Program-made: the position numbers and the translations under genes
Part shown: positions 25,571 through 37,275 of the stretch, in pieces
Layout of the letters: each line of letters begins with the position of its first letter
Numbering within the stretch: the stretch's first letter is position 1
Notes under the pieces: generated by a model
The model's database searches: none
What the model saw: only the letters and a program-made list of their open reading frames with translations
Told to the model about the DNA's origin: nothing
From: Lithospermum erythrorhizon
Lineage: Eukaryota; Streptophyta; Magnoliopsida; Boraginales; Boraginaceae
Reading direction: 5' to 3'
Length of the DNA: 64,000 bases
Assembly (NCBI GenBank): GCA_019722365.1
Contig: JADFUC010002382.1
Span: 124,001-188,000 of the forward strand

Positions 25571-26863
25571 TGTTGGTTTATGGATTAAAATAACAATTAT
25601 AAAATAAGTAACTTAATTCTGAGAATATAATAAAAACAATAACATACAAGTGTTACCTTTTTTCACAAGTTTGCGTGAATATATTTGAGGAGACTACGAG
25701 AACAATCAGCGTGAATTTGTCTCCCAGAATAGTCGGCGCGATTCACGAATGAACCCCTGTGAGAAACTACTAGAGTTCTTTAAAATATTAAGCGTAATCG
25801 AGGTTGGGCGGAAAATCAATGGAATTTTCTTACCTATTACTCGACTAGAATGAAAAGGGAAGGGGAGAGAAGGAATTGACTTGAAAGTTGGAAGAATTGG
25901 TATGTGTGATTTAAAGCTGAAAATCATGGCATATATAGGCACAAAATCCTAAAATGTAGCCATTTCAAGAGTTGTGTTGAAGCCTCTCACCTCCTTAGAG
26001 TAATATTCTAGAATATAAGAGTTTCAAGACAACAATAATCCTTCCTCCTTTTTCTCCATTTAATCATTCTATTAGAGGTTACTAGTGTTCTAGAATCGTG
26101 CGACAACATCACCCAAAATAAAGGCACATAAAAGCGGCTAGGAGCCTTGTTTTTGTAGCACTTTCAAAGGTTTATACCAATAATTAACATTGTTGGATCA
26201 CGGCGGTTAGTTAATGTGATGCATGTACGTGATTAAGCAAGGGCTAGATCAGGTCTTTTTAATATACATGTAAGGAGTGAATTAAATTTAGCCCGTTATC
26301 TTTATTAAAAATTTAAAATTTCCCGCGTTTCTTATCATCACGTATAGGAGCAGTGTGAAATTACGATTATACCCTCATGTAAGCGAGGCTGCTTGCTTTG
26401 ATAGTCAATAACCACGTAAATTGCTCTCGGCGGCTAGATAGAATATTCAATAATGATTCTACAAAAGAAGATTCCGGAACCTACCCGCATCGATTTAGTC
26501 GAGCTAGTGGTGTATTCCAACTATTGGAATTTAAACTGATATTACTCATAAAATATATTTTTAAATCCGGAAGTTATAATCGTATTATAGTTCGTTTAGT
26601 TGTTGTATGTGATGCTTTCATGGCTCGTCGAGAGTGCTTGATATATTAATTTATGTTTAACCGAACATCTTAATATATAGATTATGGCGGACTCTAGTAA
26701 GTCATCGCCAACCCACAATGTCAATGAGTTAATCCTAATATATTAATTGTCAACCGGTGCTGCATATGTCGAACTTATTATTATTTAAATGTAATAATCG
26801 GGTTCTAAATCTAATTGTTCAATGGACATATATTTAACTTGCCCTTGAGATTATTTGTAAAAG
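25571..26863 (-). repeat. 3' LTR of the Copia element
   Basis: It starts (minus strand) with a mutated 'ttacaaataatctc' in place of TGTTGGAAATA..CTC, then 'cattgaacaattagat' and 'acttactagagtccgc', and ends CCAACA. The start is set by alignment to the intact heads at 31442 (minus) and 8044 (plus), and is good to a few bases. Confidence 0.7.
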
Positions 26864-27539
26864 CGATTGCCTTTAGCAGTTACATCTAACCACGATCCAC
26901 CGTATGCGATTTCGATAGTCGAAACTATGGTAAGATTTATTGTCGCTTGACTCTTTTGCATACATTACTTTTCTTGGTGGTATGAAGTGATGTGATCTCG
27001 GTATAATCTTGGTGGCAATGAAATCACCATCGATTCTCAAGAGGCCCTAAAAATCCTAAACCGTTATATCGGTTGTCGCAATTCCATCTTTGTGTACAAG
27101 ATTTCACAACTACACTACGTTATACGAACACGAGGTTTTTATAATGCTCACATTGCGGAAGGCGTTTAAGCGAGGTCGAAGTCTGGCTACTCTTGTAAAG
27201 TGAAATCGGGTCACTTTCAGTCTAGGGAATCTTCATTTAACATAAGTTATATGAGAAACTTCTTAGGAGAGCCGGATATACAATCTTACAAGTTCTCGAC
27301 TCCAAATGCACAGAAAACTTTATATTGTAAATGGGAATAAATTTCATTACCGTAGTAATGATACATACGTACGCGTATATATATATAAGATCATAGCTTG
27401 ACAAATAAATGATATATTTTATTGAACTTGGAAGCTTAAAATTCAATCATTGTCTTACAATGATCTATGACATATATATAAGAAAAACTAGTTCCAGCTA
27501 AAAACAAAGACCAACTTCAATGTCCTTAAGACGGTCTTA

Positions 27540-30500
27540 TGCATAAGCTTATAAATGCTTTTGCCTTGAGATAGTGGTTTGGTTAGGGATCTCCTACGTA
27601 TCATCGGTGAACATACATATCCTAACATCTCCTCTATGTCGGTTATCTCGAATAAGATGACATTTCACAGTACATACTTGGATGCGTGATGTGATCTTGG
27701 TTCCTTACATGAGTTATTGCTCGATTGTTTATCCGCAGAGATAACTCCACTTTGGACCTTATTAGTACCACTCAATTTCACTCACAAACTTGGCAATCCC
27801 GGCAAGCTTCTTTCGCAGCTTGAGCGCAATGTCTTCCCGGCTTTGTTGTAGTCGGTACAGTCTGCGCTGGCACAGCTGCTTGCGCTGAGTATTTGTACCG
27901 CCCGTTCGAGCCGAGAATATATAACGGTGCAGAAATCGACTATCGACTCTATCGGTTTGGAAACTAGCATCGGGTATAACCCTCTATCAATAACTCATTA
28001 TCCCATTGTATACTAAGAGAACACTTATCTTTAGATCGCCGTAAAAAAGTACTTAAGTATGGCCTTAGCTTTGAGTCGGTGATTTTCACACGGACATGAT
28101 TGGTAATAGGCATTACATGAGGCGTGCATTCAAGTCTGGGCGTGTACACATAACATGGCATACACATGATGGATCCTATGGGCGTGCATAAGGAAGATCC
28201 ACTCATGCTCTCTTGACCTCGTTTGTGGGACAATCGAATGGCTCGAGTAATGCAGTAATACCGTAGGGAGGTTTCCTGGATATCCATCTTAAATCTTTTC
28301 AACACCTTATCAATATAAGTGTTTTGGCTTAATCCAATAAGCCTCTTAGATCAATTTCTATGGATCTTAATTTTCAAAATGTATTGAGCTTCTCCTAAGT
28401 CTTTCATAGAGAAACACTTACATAGCCGTCGACATGATTGACATATAGGTATGTAGTTTCCTATGATCGAGTATGTCTACACATACAGACTATAAATGAA
28501 ATGTTTCTCCCTGCCTTGTATACACAGAATCTTCGTTCTTAATAGAGAGCAAACTCTTTGATTGACTCATTAAAAGCGAAGATTCCAACTTTTTGGATGT
28601 TTGCTTAAGTAAATAAATGGATCTTTGAAACTGCGCGTACCTTAGCTTGGAGTCCACTGAGACATGTAAAGCACGGAGGTTGCGTCATGTACAAGTCCTC
28701 TTCAATATTTCCCGTTAAGGAATGCAGTTTTTACATCCATCTATCAAATCTCATAATCATAATAGGCAGTGATGACTAAGATAATCCGAATGGATTTTAG
28801 AAAGCTTTACAAGCTGAGGGAAAAGGTTCATCATGTCGATTCCTTGAATTTGTTTGAAACAGCAGCTCTGAAGATCTATCCTTATAAACATGGAAATTTT
28901 CATCTTTATCCAATTTGTGTTTAAAAATCCATTTGCACTCGATAGGTCTAGCACCTTCGGGTAGATCCATCAATGTGCAAATATTATTTTGGTACATTGA
29001 ATCTATTTCGCATTTCATGGTTATAAGACATTCATCAACTTCTATTTCTTTCATTGCTTCTTCCTTCCAAAAAGGCTCGTTATTTTCAATTAAGCTTCGT
29101 ACCATCTATCGGGTTTGTAGCGAGTTCTATCCGACCTTCTAAGGGTAGTGGCCAGGTCTCGGTGGTTCTCGATCCACGATTTCCGTGGATCAGTTGAACT
29201 TTTCTCTATATAAGAGGGACTCGTCTCACGAGGTGAATCGGTCGCGTTACCGGCGTTGACTTCTCGCTGCTCTTGAACAATTTCAAGATTCTCACTTATT
29301 TTATATCTCTTGGCTAAGTATTCATACTCGAGGAAAATGCCGTTTCGTGCGGTAATCTTATTTTCATCTTTATGCTTGAATAAGTAATACCATTTGGTTT
29401 CTTTTGAATAACCAATGAAATAACATTTCTCAGATTTGGGTCCAAGTTTGTCCGTAGTCAATTTCTTGACATAGGCTTCATTACCCAAATGTGGATATTT
29501 CCCGATCTTGGGGGCGGTTCCCAAACCATATCTCATGTGGGGTCTTAGCAGCTAATTTATTTGGATATTTATTTAGTGTGTGGCGTCACGTAAGCATATC
29601 CCCAAAATTGGTAAAATTCGGATGTGTTCATCGTGGATCGAACATGTCAAATAGAGTTCGATTTCTCCTTTCGGACACGGCTGTCATTGTGTTGGGGAGT
29701 GTTCAGCGAATAAGTTATTATCTGATACCACACTCTTTAAAGATGTTCTCCGAAATACGTACTTGAGTATTTCCGACTCTGTCGAGCGGAGAACCTTAAT
29801 TGTTTTATTGAGTTGGTTCTGACTTCTTTGAAACTCTTTGAACTTTTTCAAAGGCTTCATTCTTATGCCATTAGATATATGCTAACCATATCACGTAAGT
29901 ATCGATGAAAGTGATGAAGTAAGTAACTTCCTCTAGCGAGGTATTCGTTGGTCCTTGTCACGTCGGTATGTATGATGCAAATAAATGGTTGCCACTACCA
30001 AAACAAGTTCCTATGAATCATGCTTGGTCATCTTTGCCTGCGAGCATGATTCGCTGATAATCATATGGTTCAAAAGGCAGTGATGTCAAAAATTCCATCA
30101 GTGCAATTTCTTAATGCTTTTATCAACATGTGACGAGTACTGATACCCGCAGATAGGAGGGATTGAGAGTCATTTTGGCTTGTTCTCTTGTGTATTTATT
30201 TTGTAGGTCTCGTGTTTGTATCTAATACATGAGGGCCATTCGACTAAGATAATAGAACTATACTATTTGACCATGAAATATCCACTTTCACTAATCAGTA
30301 ATAGCCATCATTTTCTAATTGTGGCTGAAATGATAGTTATAGCTTCGAGGCAATGCGTTGTAAACGCATTGTTTAGTTTAAGTACCCCGTTCCGTTGCTT
30401 GAGCAACAAAGCGTCCTACAACGATAGCGCAACTTTGCTCCATTGCCTACTCTCTCAGTCTATCTCGTCTTGTACCTTTTTCTTCTGTGCAGCCCAGATC

Positions 30501-30600
30501 CCTCACATTTTTTGCAAATGTGAGAGCATCGGTGTCGGCGCCCGTGTGTCAAGTGGAGAAGCTAGTGATCAGCATAAATATCTATGACTTGGCGATAGTT
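27540..30600 (-). pseudogene. Copia polyprotein remnant (GAG-pre-integrase, integrase, RT, RNase H)
   Basis: Read on the minus strand, with many frameshifts and stops. A GAG-pre-integrase-like block lies at 30600-30080. The integrase core spans about 30010-29540 (EAFEKVQ, 'KECGI', VSERRNRTLFDM, TPHEIWFG). The conserved post-core region is the longest open part (29536-29090: LGNEAYVKKL, DKLGPKSEKCYFIGYSKETK). Reverse transcriptase starts in 29105-28797 (MKCEIDSMYQN, GARPIECKWIFKHKLDKD). RT C-terminal and RNase H pieces lie at 28305-27964 (LKRFKMDIQETS, IGSIM) and 27782-27550 (LTKPLSQGK). Domain order AP-INT-RT-RH is the Copia (Ty1) order. It is not functional. Confidence 0.85.
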
Positions 30601-31330
30601 GTACTACTCGTCTCATACATATGTATTTGAGTGTCATTCCATGATCCGTTACGTATCATGAGAATGGATGAAAGTGTCATGCATATTGCATTTCTCCAAG
30701 TGGGCCAGGTGTTTTTAAAGTTATTATTATTCATAGGGGCTAATTGAATATAACGAAGATATGTAAAATAATATAGTCTTAGTTATTCGTATCATAATCA
30801 ATAATTCTAAAAATCATGTAATAGAATTAATACTACGTTCTTACGATCTATTTGAAAGCACTAGTATGCGAAGATCTTACACGATTGAGAATTGAGCAGC
30901 GACACGCATACATTTCGACTACTGTCAGCGTAGGTAGGTGCACCATCGCAATCATGACTAATATGACTCTTGGCGTCACTAAGGATTCATCTTAGGCTGT
31001 ATAATTACCTCTTTTTTGTCACTTGGGCCCAAGTCACACTTAAATCACCGTTTAAGCAACCAAGTCTACCCACATGGGAATCGGGTTGGATGTTTTATAT
31101 CCAAAGTCCTGCACTTTGAGAAAGTATAAACACCCGTTTGAAAAACAAATGATATACTTTTATTGAACTTGGAAGCTTAAAATTCAATCGTTGTCTTCTG
31201 TCGAGTTATGACATATATATAACGAAAAAACTAGCTCCCACTAAAACTAAGACCACTCGAAGCATTGTCTTGAGGTAGTGGATTTAGTTAAGGGATACGC
31301 TATATTATGTCATCGGTCGAAACCTTACAT

Positions 31331-31442
31331 ATCATTTCTATCGTATATATTTATGAGATATAACATCTCATATTTATGAGATATAACATTTAATTGTTCA
31401 ATGAATATATATTTATGAGATATAACATCTCTATTTCCAACA
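31331..31442 (-). repeat. Head of the Copia 5' LTR with internal 'tatctcataaatat' repeats
   Basis: The minus strand begins TGTTGGAAATAGAG and then repeats 'atgttatatctcataaatat' about three times. 'cattgaacaatt' between the first two copies matches the same position in the 3' LTR and in the LTR at 8044. The remaining approximately 1.2 kb of this LTR is absent. Confidence 0.7.
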
Positions 31443-31447
31443 ATGAT

Positions 31448-32849
31448 CTAGTTATGAAGTTCATTTCGGAAATGGTTTTTTTTTGGTACATAGAGCGAGA
31501 AGAAAATGATGGTTGTTTTGGTTATCCCAGGAGTGTATAGTGTATTGTATATTGGTACTGGATTTACAATCTGATGCTGTATTGTTGGCTGATGGTGATT
31601 GCTTAAGCAGAGAGCCTCTATTTATACATAGCTACATCATTGTAAAGCTTGCTCTTAAGTTGGAAAACAGAGAAGGGAAACAATATAAATAAGTATATGC
31701 GCTCTCATAAGTAGTAACCATTAATTAAATTTTCTAAACGTTTCCTACGAAGCATTCGAAAAGTTTCTATTTTGAATTTATAGAAAAGAAACATTAATAT
31801 AATTTCAAAATTAATTTGTTTCCAACGAAACGTTAAGTATTTATGTTATTGTCTAGATTATGTGATTCTTTTGTTATATAATATCGAGCATTATTATTTT
31901 GAGATAAATATTATAAAGTTGAGTAGATTATAATTTATTGATAAGATTAGAATTTGTTACTTTGAAATATCAATTTGAGATTGATTAGAATATAATTTGT
32001 TGTTTTGTGATTATATCTTCTATTAGATAAAAGTCTCAATATATTATAACTCAAAAATTTATCAACGCCCGAGATAGTTACAATTGTACATTAATCTCCG
32101 TTCAAATTGAACTTTTATAGATATTTTCAAATAATATTAATTATAAAAATATTTTATTTCAAAGTCCAAATTTTCATTAAAGTTTATTTCAAGCATTTTA
32201 AATTACATAGTATTGATTTTAAAATATTTTCTTTTATTTGTAATTCTAATTAGTGAGGTTGAATATTTATATTTGCTATATAATATTTATGTTTATAAAT
32301 ATATCTTTTAGTCTATATAACTTATCTTAATTTTTCAAGATTTTACATTGTTTCTTAAATGTTTCTATAATATTTCTGAAACATTTCTTATTTTTATAAT
32401 TCCGAAATTATGTTTGAAAACGAAACTTTGAACTATAGATGTAATTGTCTAATTAATCTACAAAATCTGAATCGCAGCTAAAAAGAAGTAAATTAATTTT
32501 GTTTTTTAATTACTATTAAATATAACATGAAAGGACATGCTTACCCCTGTTTTAAGATAGTCGTTGGATCAAAAAGTCATTAAAAATTTGATCTAACGCT
32601 ATGAAATATACTTAAGCACCCTGCTTAAGGATTTCTTTAAGCATGTATGTAGAAATTCCTCAAACATATATAAAGATGTTCAAAAATTTAAAACAAGTCC
32701 TAGAATCTCTCTAGAAAATCTCGATCATACAATTAATCTTCTCTTCCAAAACATTTTCAAATCAATGGAATCTTTCTACTGTCATTACAAAAAGATTTTC
32801 CGGTTCAAATCCTCGGATTTTAGGCATATCTGGGCGTTACTAGTCTGAT
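31448..32849. other. AT-rich spacer between the Copia element and the LINE
   Basis: No coding domain is visible. The stretch 31720-32460 is very AT-rich and repetitive in words such as 'gtttcc/gaaac', but shows no clear unit. Confidence 0.5.
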
Positions 32850-35800
32850 TTTCAGGATGATTCTGTTGTTCATAGTTATACCATTGATTTTAAGGTTGCT
32901 GAGATCTTGGGATCCTAATAATGGGATTGTTGATTTGATTTGTTCAGTTACGTGTATTCCATCTTATATAAGAGGACGTGATGGAGGATTGATCTATCAC
33001 AATTTCCAGCTCTATCCTATTCTTAATATTTTTCCCCTATTATATACAATTGTTGTCTTTTCTTATTAAGGATGATGGTGGAATCGGCGATCAAATTGAT
33101 AGTTCTGGAGAAGGAGAGAGCGGTCAGGTGTCTCCAGGTTTCCGCCAGTTTTGATCCTGCAATTAATTCCAAATGGAATAACTGAACTAGTGTTGCCCAT
33201 CTGAAGGAGTTATTCTCCAAAAATCCAATTAATATCAGAGCTAAGGATGTGGCGGATCTTTCTTCTTCAAATTTAAATGAATTAAAGTCGGGAGTTAATT
33301 CAATTTCAAAGAGTCCTACTCTTAGGACACCTAGTAACAGGTTCACTGCATTTATTCCTACTGGTTTCACGAAGACACTCAAATTGTTTGAGTTTAAAAA
33401 AGTTAGCAACTAGTCAGTTACAACAGAAGAAGAGACAGCTAATATTATGAGGCCATCAAAGGCTATTGGGACAAAGAAACGTCATCACCCGTATCAAAAG
33501 GGGAGTAGTTCTGCATCACCAAGTAAGAAGGCCTTCATTTCTAATCATGGATTTGAGTATCCCTCACAACAACTACCAACGGCTAAGGTTCTTGGAGCAA
33601 CCTAGCCGATAATCATAGTATATTAGCTTAGAGGCTGTCGAGTGCAGCGACCCCGTCTTGATTAGATCCTTTAACCGGGTTAAGTGACTATGAAAAAACT
33701 AACTTAGTTTTCGCTTTGTTGAAGCCCAAGTTGCGAAAAGAATGGGGAATGCGTTAAGAGAAAAGTTAAGTTACCAAATGCATTGGTGGTGGAGGCAAGG
33801 GGACGAAAAGGTGGTTTAGCCCTACTTTGGCCTCGATCTCTGAATGTTGAGATCAAGTCGCCTGACATCATATTGAGAGCGATTGTTGATTTGGGGATCT
33901 GAGCCCTTGGAGATTCAGCAGTTTACATGGCTCCTTTGAGGCAGTTATGATGAAATTCTCATGGAATCTCATGAGATTAATTAATGGTCTAGTAAACATC
34001 CCAACTGTGTTTATGGAAGATTTCAATGAATTGTTAGATCAAAAAGAAAATGTATCCCACAGGCGTCTTCGACAGTGGCAAATCTGAAAACTTCCGCTGA
34101 CGGTTGAAAGGCGTAGGTTGCTTGATTTAGGATACTCGGATTCCCGTTACTTTGGTGTAATAATTTATCTCTCGCGCTCTGAGCTTCAAACGTCGAGACC
34201 CCCAATAGAAAAGATTGGAGAGTGCACGCTGCCGAGATGCTGCATGTCCTGCAGCGTCCACGACTTATACCTCGGACCATGCCCCGTTATTGATGAGTTT
34301 GGGCTCTCAATCCCAAATGTGTAAGAAGACTCACAAGCGCTTCAGATTTGAAGAAGGGTGGTGTTTGTATGATGAGAGCAAAGACATAGTTCGTGAGGCA
34401 TGAGATAAGGTTAGGGTGGATGACCCTAAAATCAGTGTACTAGAAGGTATCCGGGGTAGTCGCTTGGGGCTACTTAAATGAAAAAGAGAAAAGTTGGGTC
34501 ATGTGCAGGAAACAATCAAGACCAAACAGCGTGATCTTGATGCGTTGCAACAAGCAACTATCACAATCACCTCCAAGAGCCAAGCAATAGTTCTTGCAAG
34601 TGATATTGATAAACTCAAGGAGGCAGATGATATGTATTGGTGTTAACGTTCGAGGGTCTCTTGGAGAGTTAAAGGGGATAGGAATACTGGTTATTTCCAT
34701 GCTCTTTCAACTCAGATAGGGAAAACAAACCTCATCACAACCTTGTAGGATGAGACATGCATATGCATCGAGATATGGCTGCTATCCATCAAGTGGCGAT
34801 CCAGTTTTATACGACATTGTTTACGTCCCAAGGTGGGGGAAATGCTTTCATTGGGGATCTCTCCTTACTAATCAGATAGATAGGAGAGCTCTGGGTCTGA
34901 TGCATACAAGTTTTAGAGTAGAGGAGGTCAAACAAAGTTTGTTTTCCATGGCTGGTACCAAAGCACCGAGACCGGATGGGATGCCGGCTATTTTCTTCCA
35001 ACATTATTGGGACATTGTGGGGGAGGATACATGTAAGATGGTTCTGTGTTGCCTTAATGATGGTGTCTTTTTAAAGAAGTTCAATTTTACCCATATCACA
35101 CTTGTTCCTAAAGTTGATAAACCGATTAACATGAGTCAGTTTAGAACTATTGCTTTATGTAATACTATGGCAAAAACTATCTCCAAAATGTTGGCAATAA
35201 GACTCAAAAAAGTTCTCCCGTATGTGATTTCTGACACAGAAAACGCTTTTGTCCAAGTAGGCTCATTACTGACAATATTCTAATGGCGTATGAGGCTCAT
35301 CATATTATTAAGCATAAGAAGAGTGGAAAAGTGCTTTATGTCCATTAAAAATTTGGGCGTACTTAAAACTTTGCGCCAGTCGCGTTAAATGGAAGTTCTT
35401 AAGGGCTATGATGGTTCGGTTAGGATTCGACCTGAGGTAGGTCTCTGTTCTTTGTTTATGTTGTTTGTCATACTATATTCACTCTTAGTTAATGGTGAGC
35501 AAGTGGGGTATATAAAACGGAAAAGCCCGGCAGGGGTGACCCAGCTACCCTATCTTTTATTATTTACACGGAGGGGTTAATCTCATTACTCAAAGGGGCA
35601 TGTATAAGAGGGGAGCTGCAGGGAATTAATATGGGAAATGGTTTGGAACGATGTCTGCGTCTAATGTTTCTGAATGATACTTTGTTGGTAGAAGAGCCTA
35701 CATTGAGGCTTCAGACCTTTAAAATTCTAGCAAATTATGAAGAATGGTTTGGACAACTCGTTAGTGTCCAAAAATCCACAGTTAACTGATACGCCCAGCA

Positions 35801-36560
35801 TGGATGACCAAACCGGTAAAGGAACATCTATTACATTTAGGCGTGCCGGAGGCCTTCTGTAGCAATTATCTAGGTCTTCGACCCGGCATTGGGTTCCAAG
35901 TTTTAACTTTGCTGCGAATAGAATTCGCTCCAGGTGGATAAGCTGGAAGCCTAGACAGCAAAAACGGTCGGTTTACAAGCTGATCAGCACATACAATATG
36001 GTATTTTAAAATTGCCTATAAATATTTATGTCTGATTTATACTTTCTTGTCAAACTCTTGGTGGGATCGGATAGTATTGTATCTGATTGCTTTGTTATTC
36101 GAGCTACTAGAAAATACATTGGATCTCTTGGTGCACGCTGTCTGAGAAGCGAGAAGAAGGGTCACAGGTTTGAGGAGAAAGAAATCACAAGACTGTGATA
36201 AGCCTGCGTAAGTAGGCATGGAAACTTCTCAAGGAACCAACAAGTCACTTATCCGAATTTACAAAGCCAGATACTTCCCAAATGAGGATTTCCTCTCATT
36301 TGAAATAGAGGTCAAACCAAGTTATACATGGGAATGGCGCCCAAATAGTGTTTTTTACTCTTGAAATAGTATTTTACCGCAGGCTTGTAATTTGCAATAG
36401 CTACTAAACTTCTGGAAATAGGAGGCGAAATAATGATTTCGGCACACGAAATGCTTGTTTTGGTGTGTGTATATGAGACAAATTCCTCTCAGCTGAAATG
36501 GGTCCAAACCAAGTTATACATGGGAATTCCTGCTATCTATCCAGAGACCTTTGAGAGGAA
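32850..36560 (+). pseudogene. LINE (L1-type non-LTR retrotransposon) remnant
   Basis: Plus strand, many frameshifts. 33450-33560 encodes a basic ORF1/ORF2 junction-like stretch. An endonuclease (EEP) domain is recognisable at 33730-34160: 'NALVVEARGRKGGLALLW', 'SLNVEIKSPD' and 'EDFNELLDQKE'. Reverse transcriptase is clearest at 34920-35310: GTKAPRPDGMPAIFFQHYWD, the 'HITLVPKVDKP' and 'FRTIALCN' motifs, RLKKVLPYVIS, then 'LITDNILMAYEAHH' after a one-base shift at about 35260. A later block (35580-35790, 'KGACIRGELQGI', 'NDTLLVEEPT') corresponds to the region with the catalytic YADD-like site, which is mutated here. The C-terminal 'KARYFPNEDFL...SYTWEW' block is at 36255-36340. It no longer encodes an active protein. 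Confidence 0.85.
36276..36545 (+). repeat. Duplicated segment near the LINE 3' end
   Basis: 'caaaccaagttatacatggg' appears at about 36312 and again at about 36509, each preceded by a 'cctctca..tgaaat' motif. The duplicated part is about 60 bp, separated by about 200 bp. A second short duplication (gagaggaaaag) follows at 36552 and 36597. Confidence 0.75.
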
Positions 36561-37275
36561 AAGCCTTTCTGCATGGGTTCTTTAGGGAGACATTTGAGAG
36601 GAAAAGAGCGGAGCTTTCATTATGGGCTACCCAGTGTCTGATAGCTTTGTATGCAAATGGAGCTGAGTTTTTGGACATTGGGGTATTATGTTGGTGGGCT
36701 ATGAGAAGTTATAGACCCGATTTTACAAATACCTTAATGGGTTTGAGTCTACTGACATAATAAACCTTAAGTCATATTCATAAGGATCTTATGCATTTCA
36801 AATTTTCAACTGTAGGATAGGATTGTATTTAGGTCTCAATAATTCTAGGATTATCTTGATGAGACCCAATTTGTAATTGTATTAATTTGAAAGGACTTGA
36901 CTTCCCATATTTTGTTTGATAATAAAATTCATCTCTAATTAATTTAAAACAAATCTCCTTATGAACTTCGGAATATACACCTCCAATTCAATGACTTGAA
37001 AGTGAGGGGATTCATGTAATGTTTCTAAATTTTTCCGAGAGGCAAAAATGCCACTGAAGGTAAAAGCAATGGCAACAAGCAATCTACCTTTTGTTACCAT
37101 GGAAGCTTGTTAGATTAAGATGGGATGGTGAATTGAGAAAAACAAAATATATAGCATCGGTTGAAAGTCTTGAAGTTGTTATATGCATCACATATGAGTA
37201 CAAGTTCTTGAAGTTTTCCCTTAAAGGGTCACATATCTCAATAATGTGATAACCAAAACAAAAACCATAGAAAAA
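36561..37275. other. Spacer and 3' flank of the SDE3-like gene
   Basis: Apart from the expected 3' untranslated region of the minus-strand helicase gene next to 37275, nothing is recognisable. A 69-codon plus-strand frame at 36551-36760 may be the last scrap of the LINE. Confidence 0.45.

Larger units (their letters stand above)
25571..31442 (-). mobile_element. Copia LTR retrotransposon, rearranged, with target duplication
   Basis: Both ends are canonical: plus-strand TGTTGG at 25571 and CCAACA ending at 31442. Both are flanked by the same five bases ATGAT (25566-25570 and 31443-31447), so this was one insertion. Read on the minus strand it contains a short LTR head (31442 to about 31331), a copy of the pol 3' end and untranslated region (31330 to about 30620), the protease/pre-integrase to RNase H region (about 30600-27540), a 3' untranslated region and a 3' LTR (about 26863-25571). 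Gag and most of the 5' LTR are missing. The duplicated pol tail shows internal rearrangement. The family matches the LTR at 8044-9026. Confidence 0.85.
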
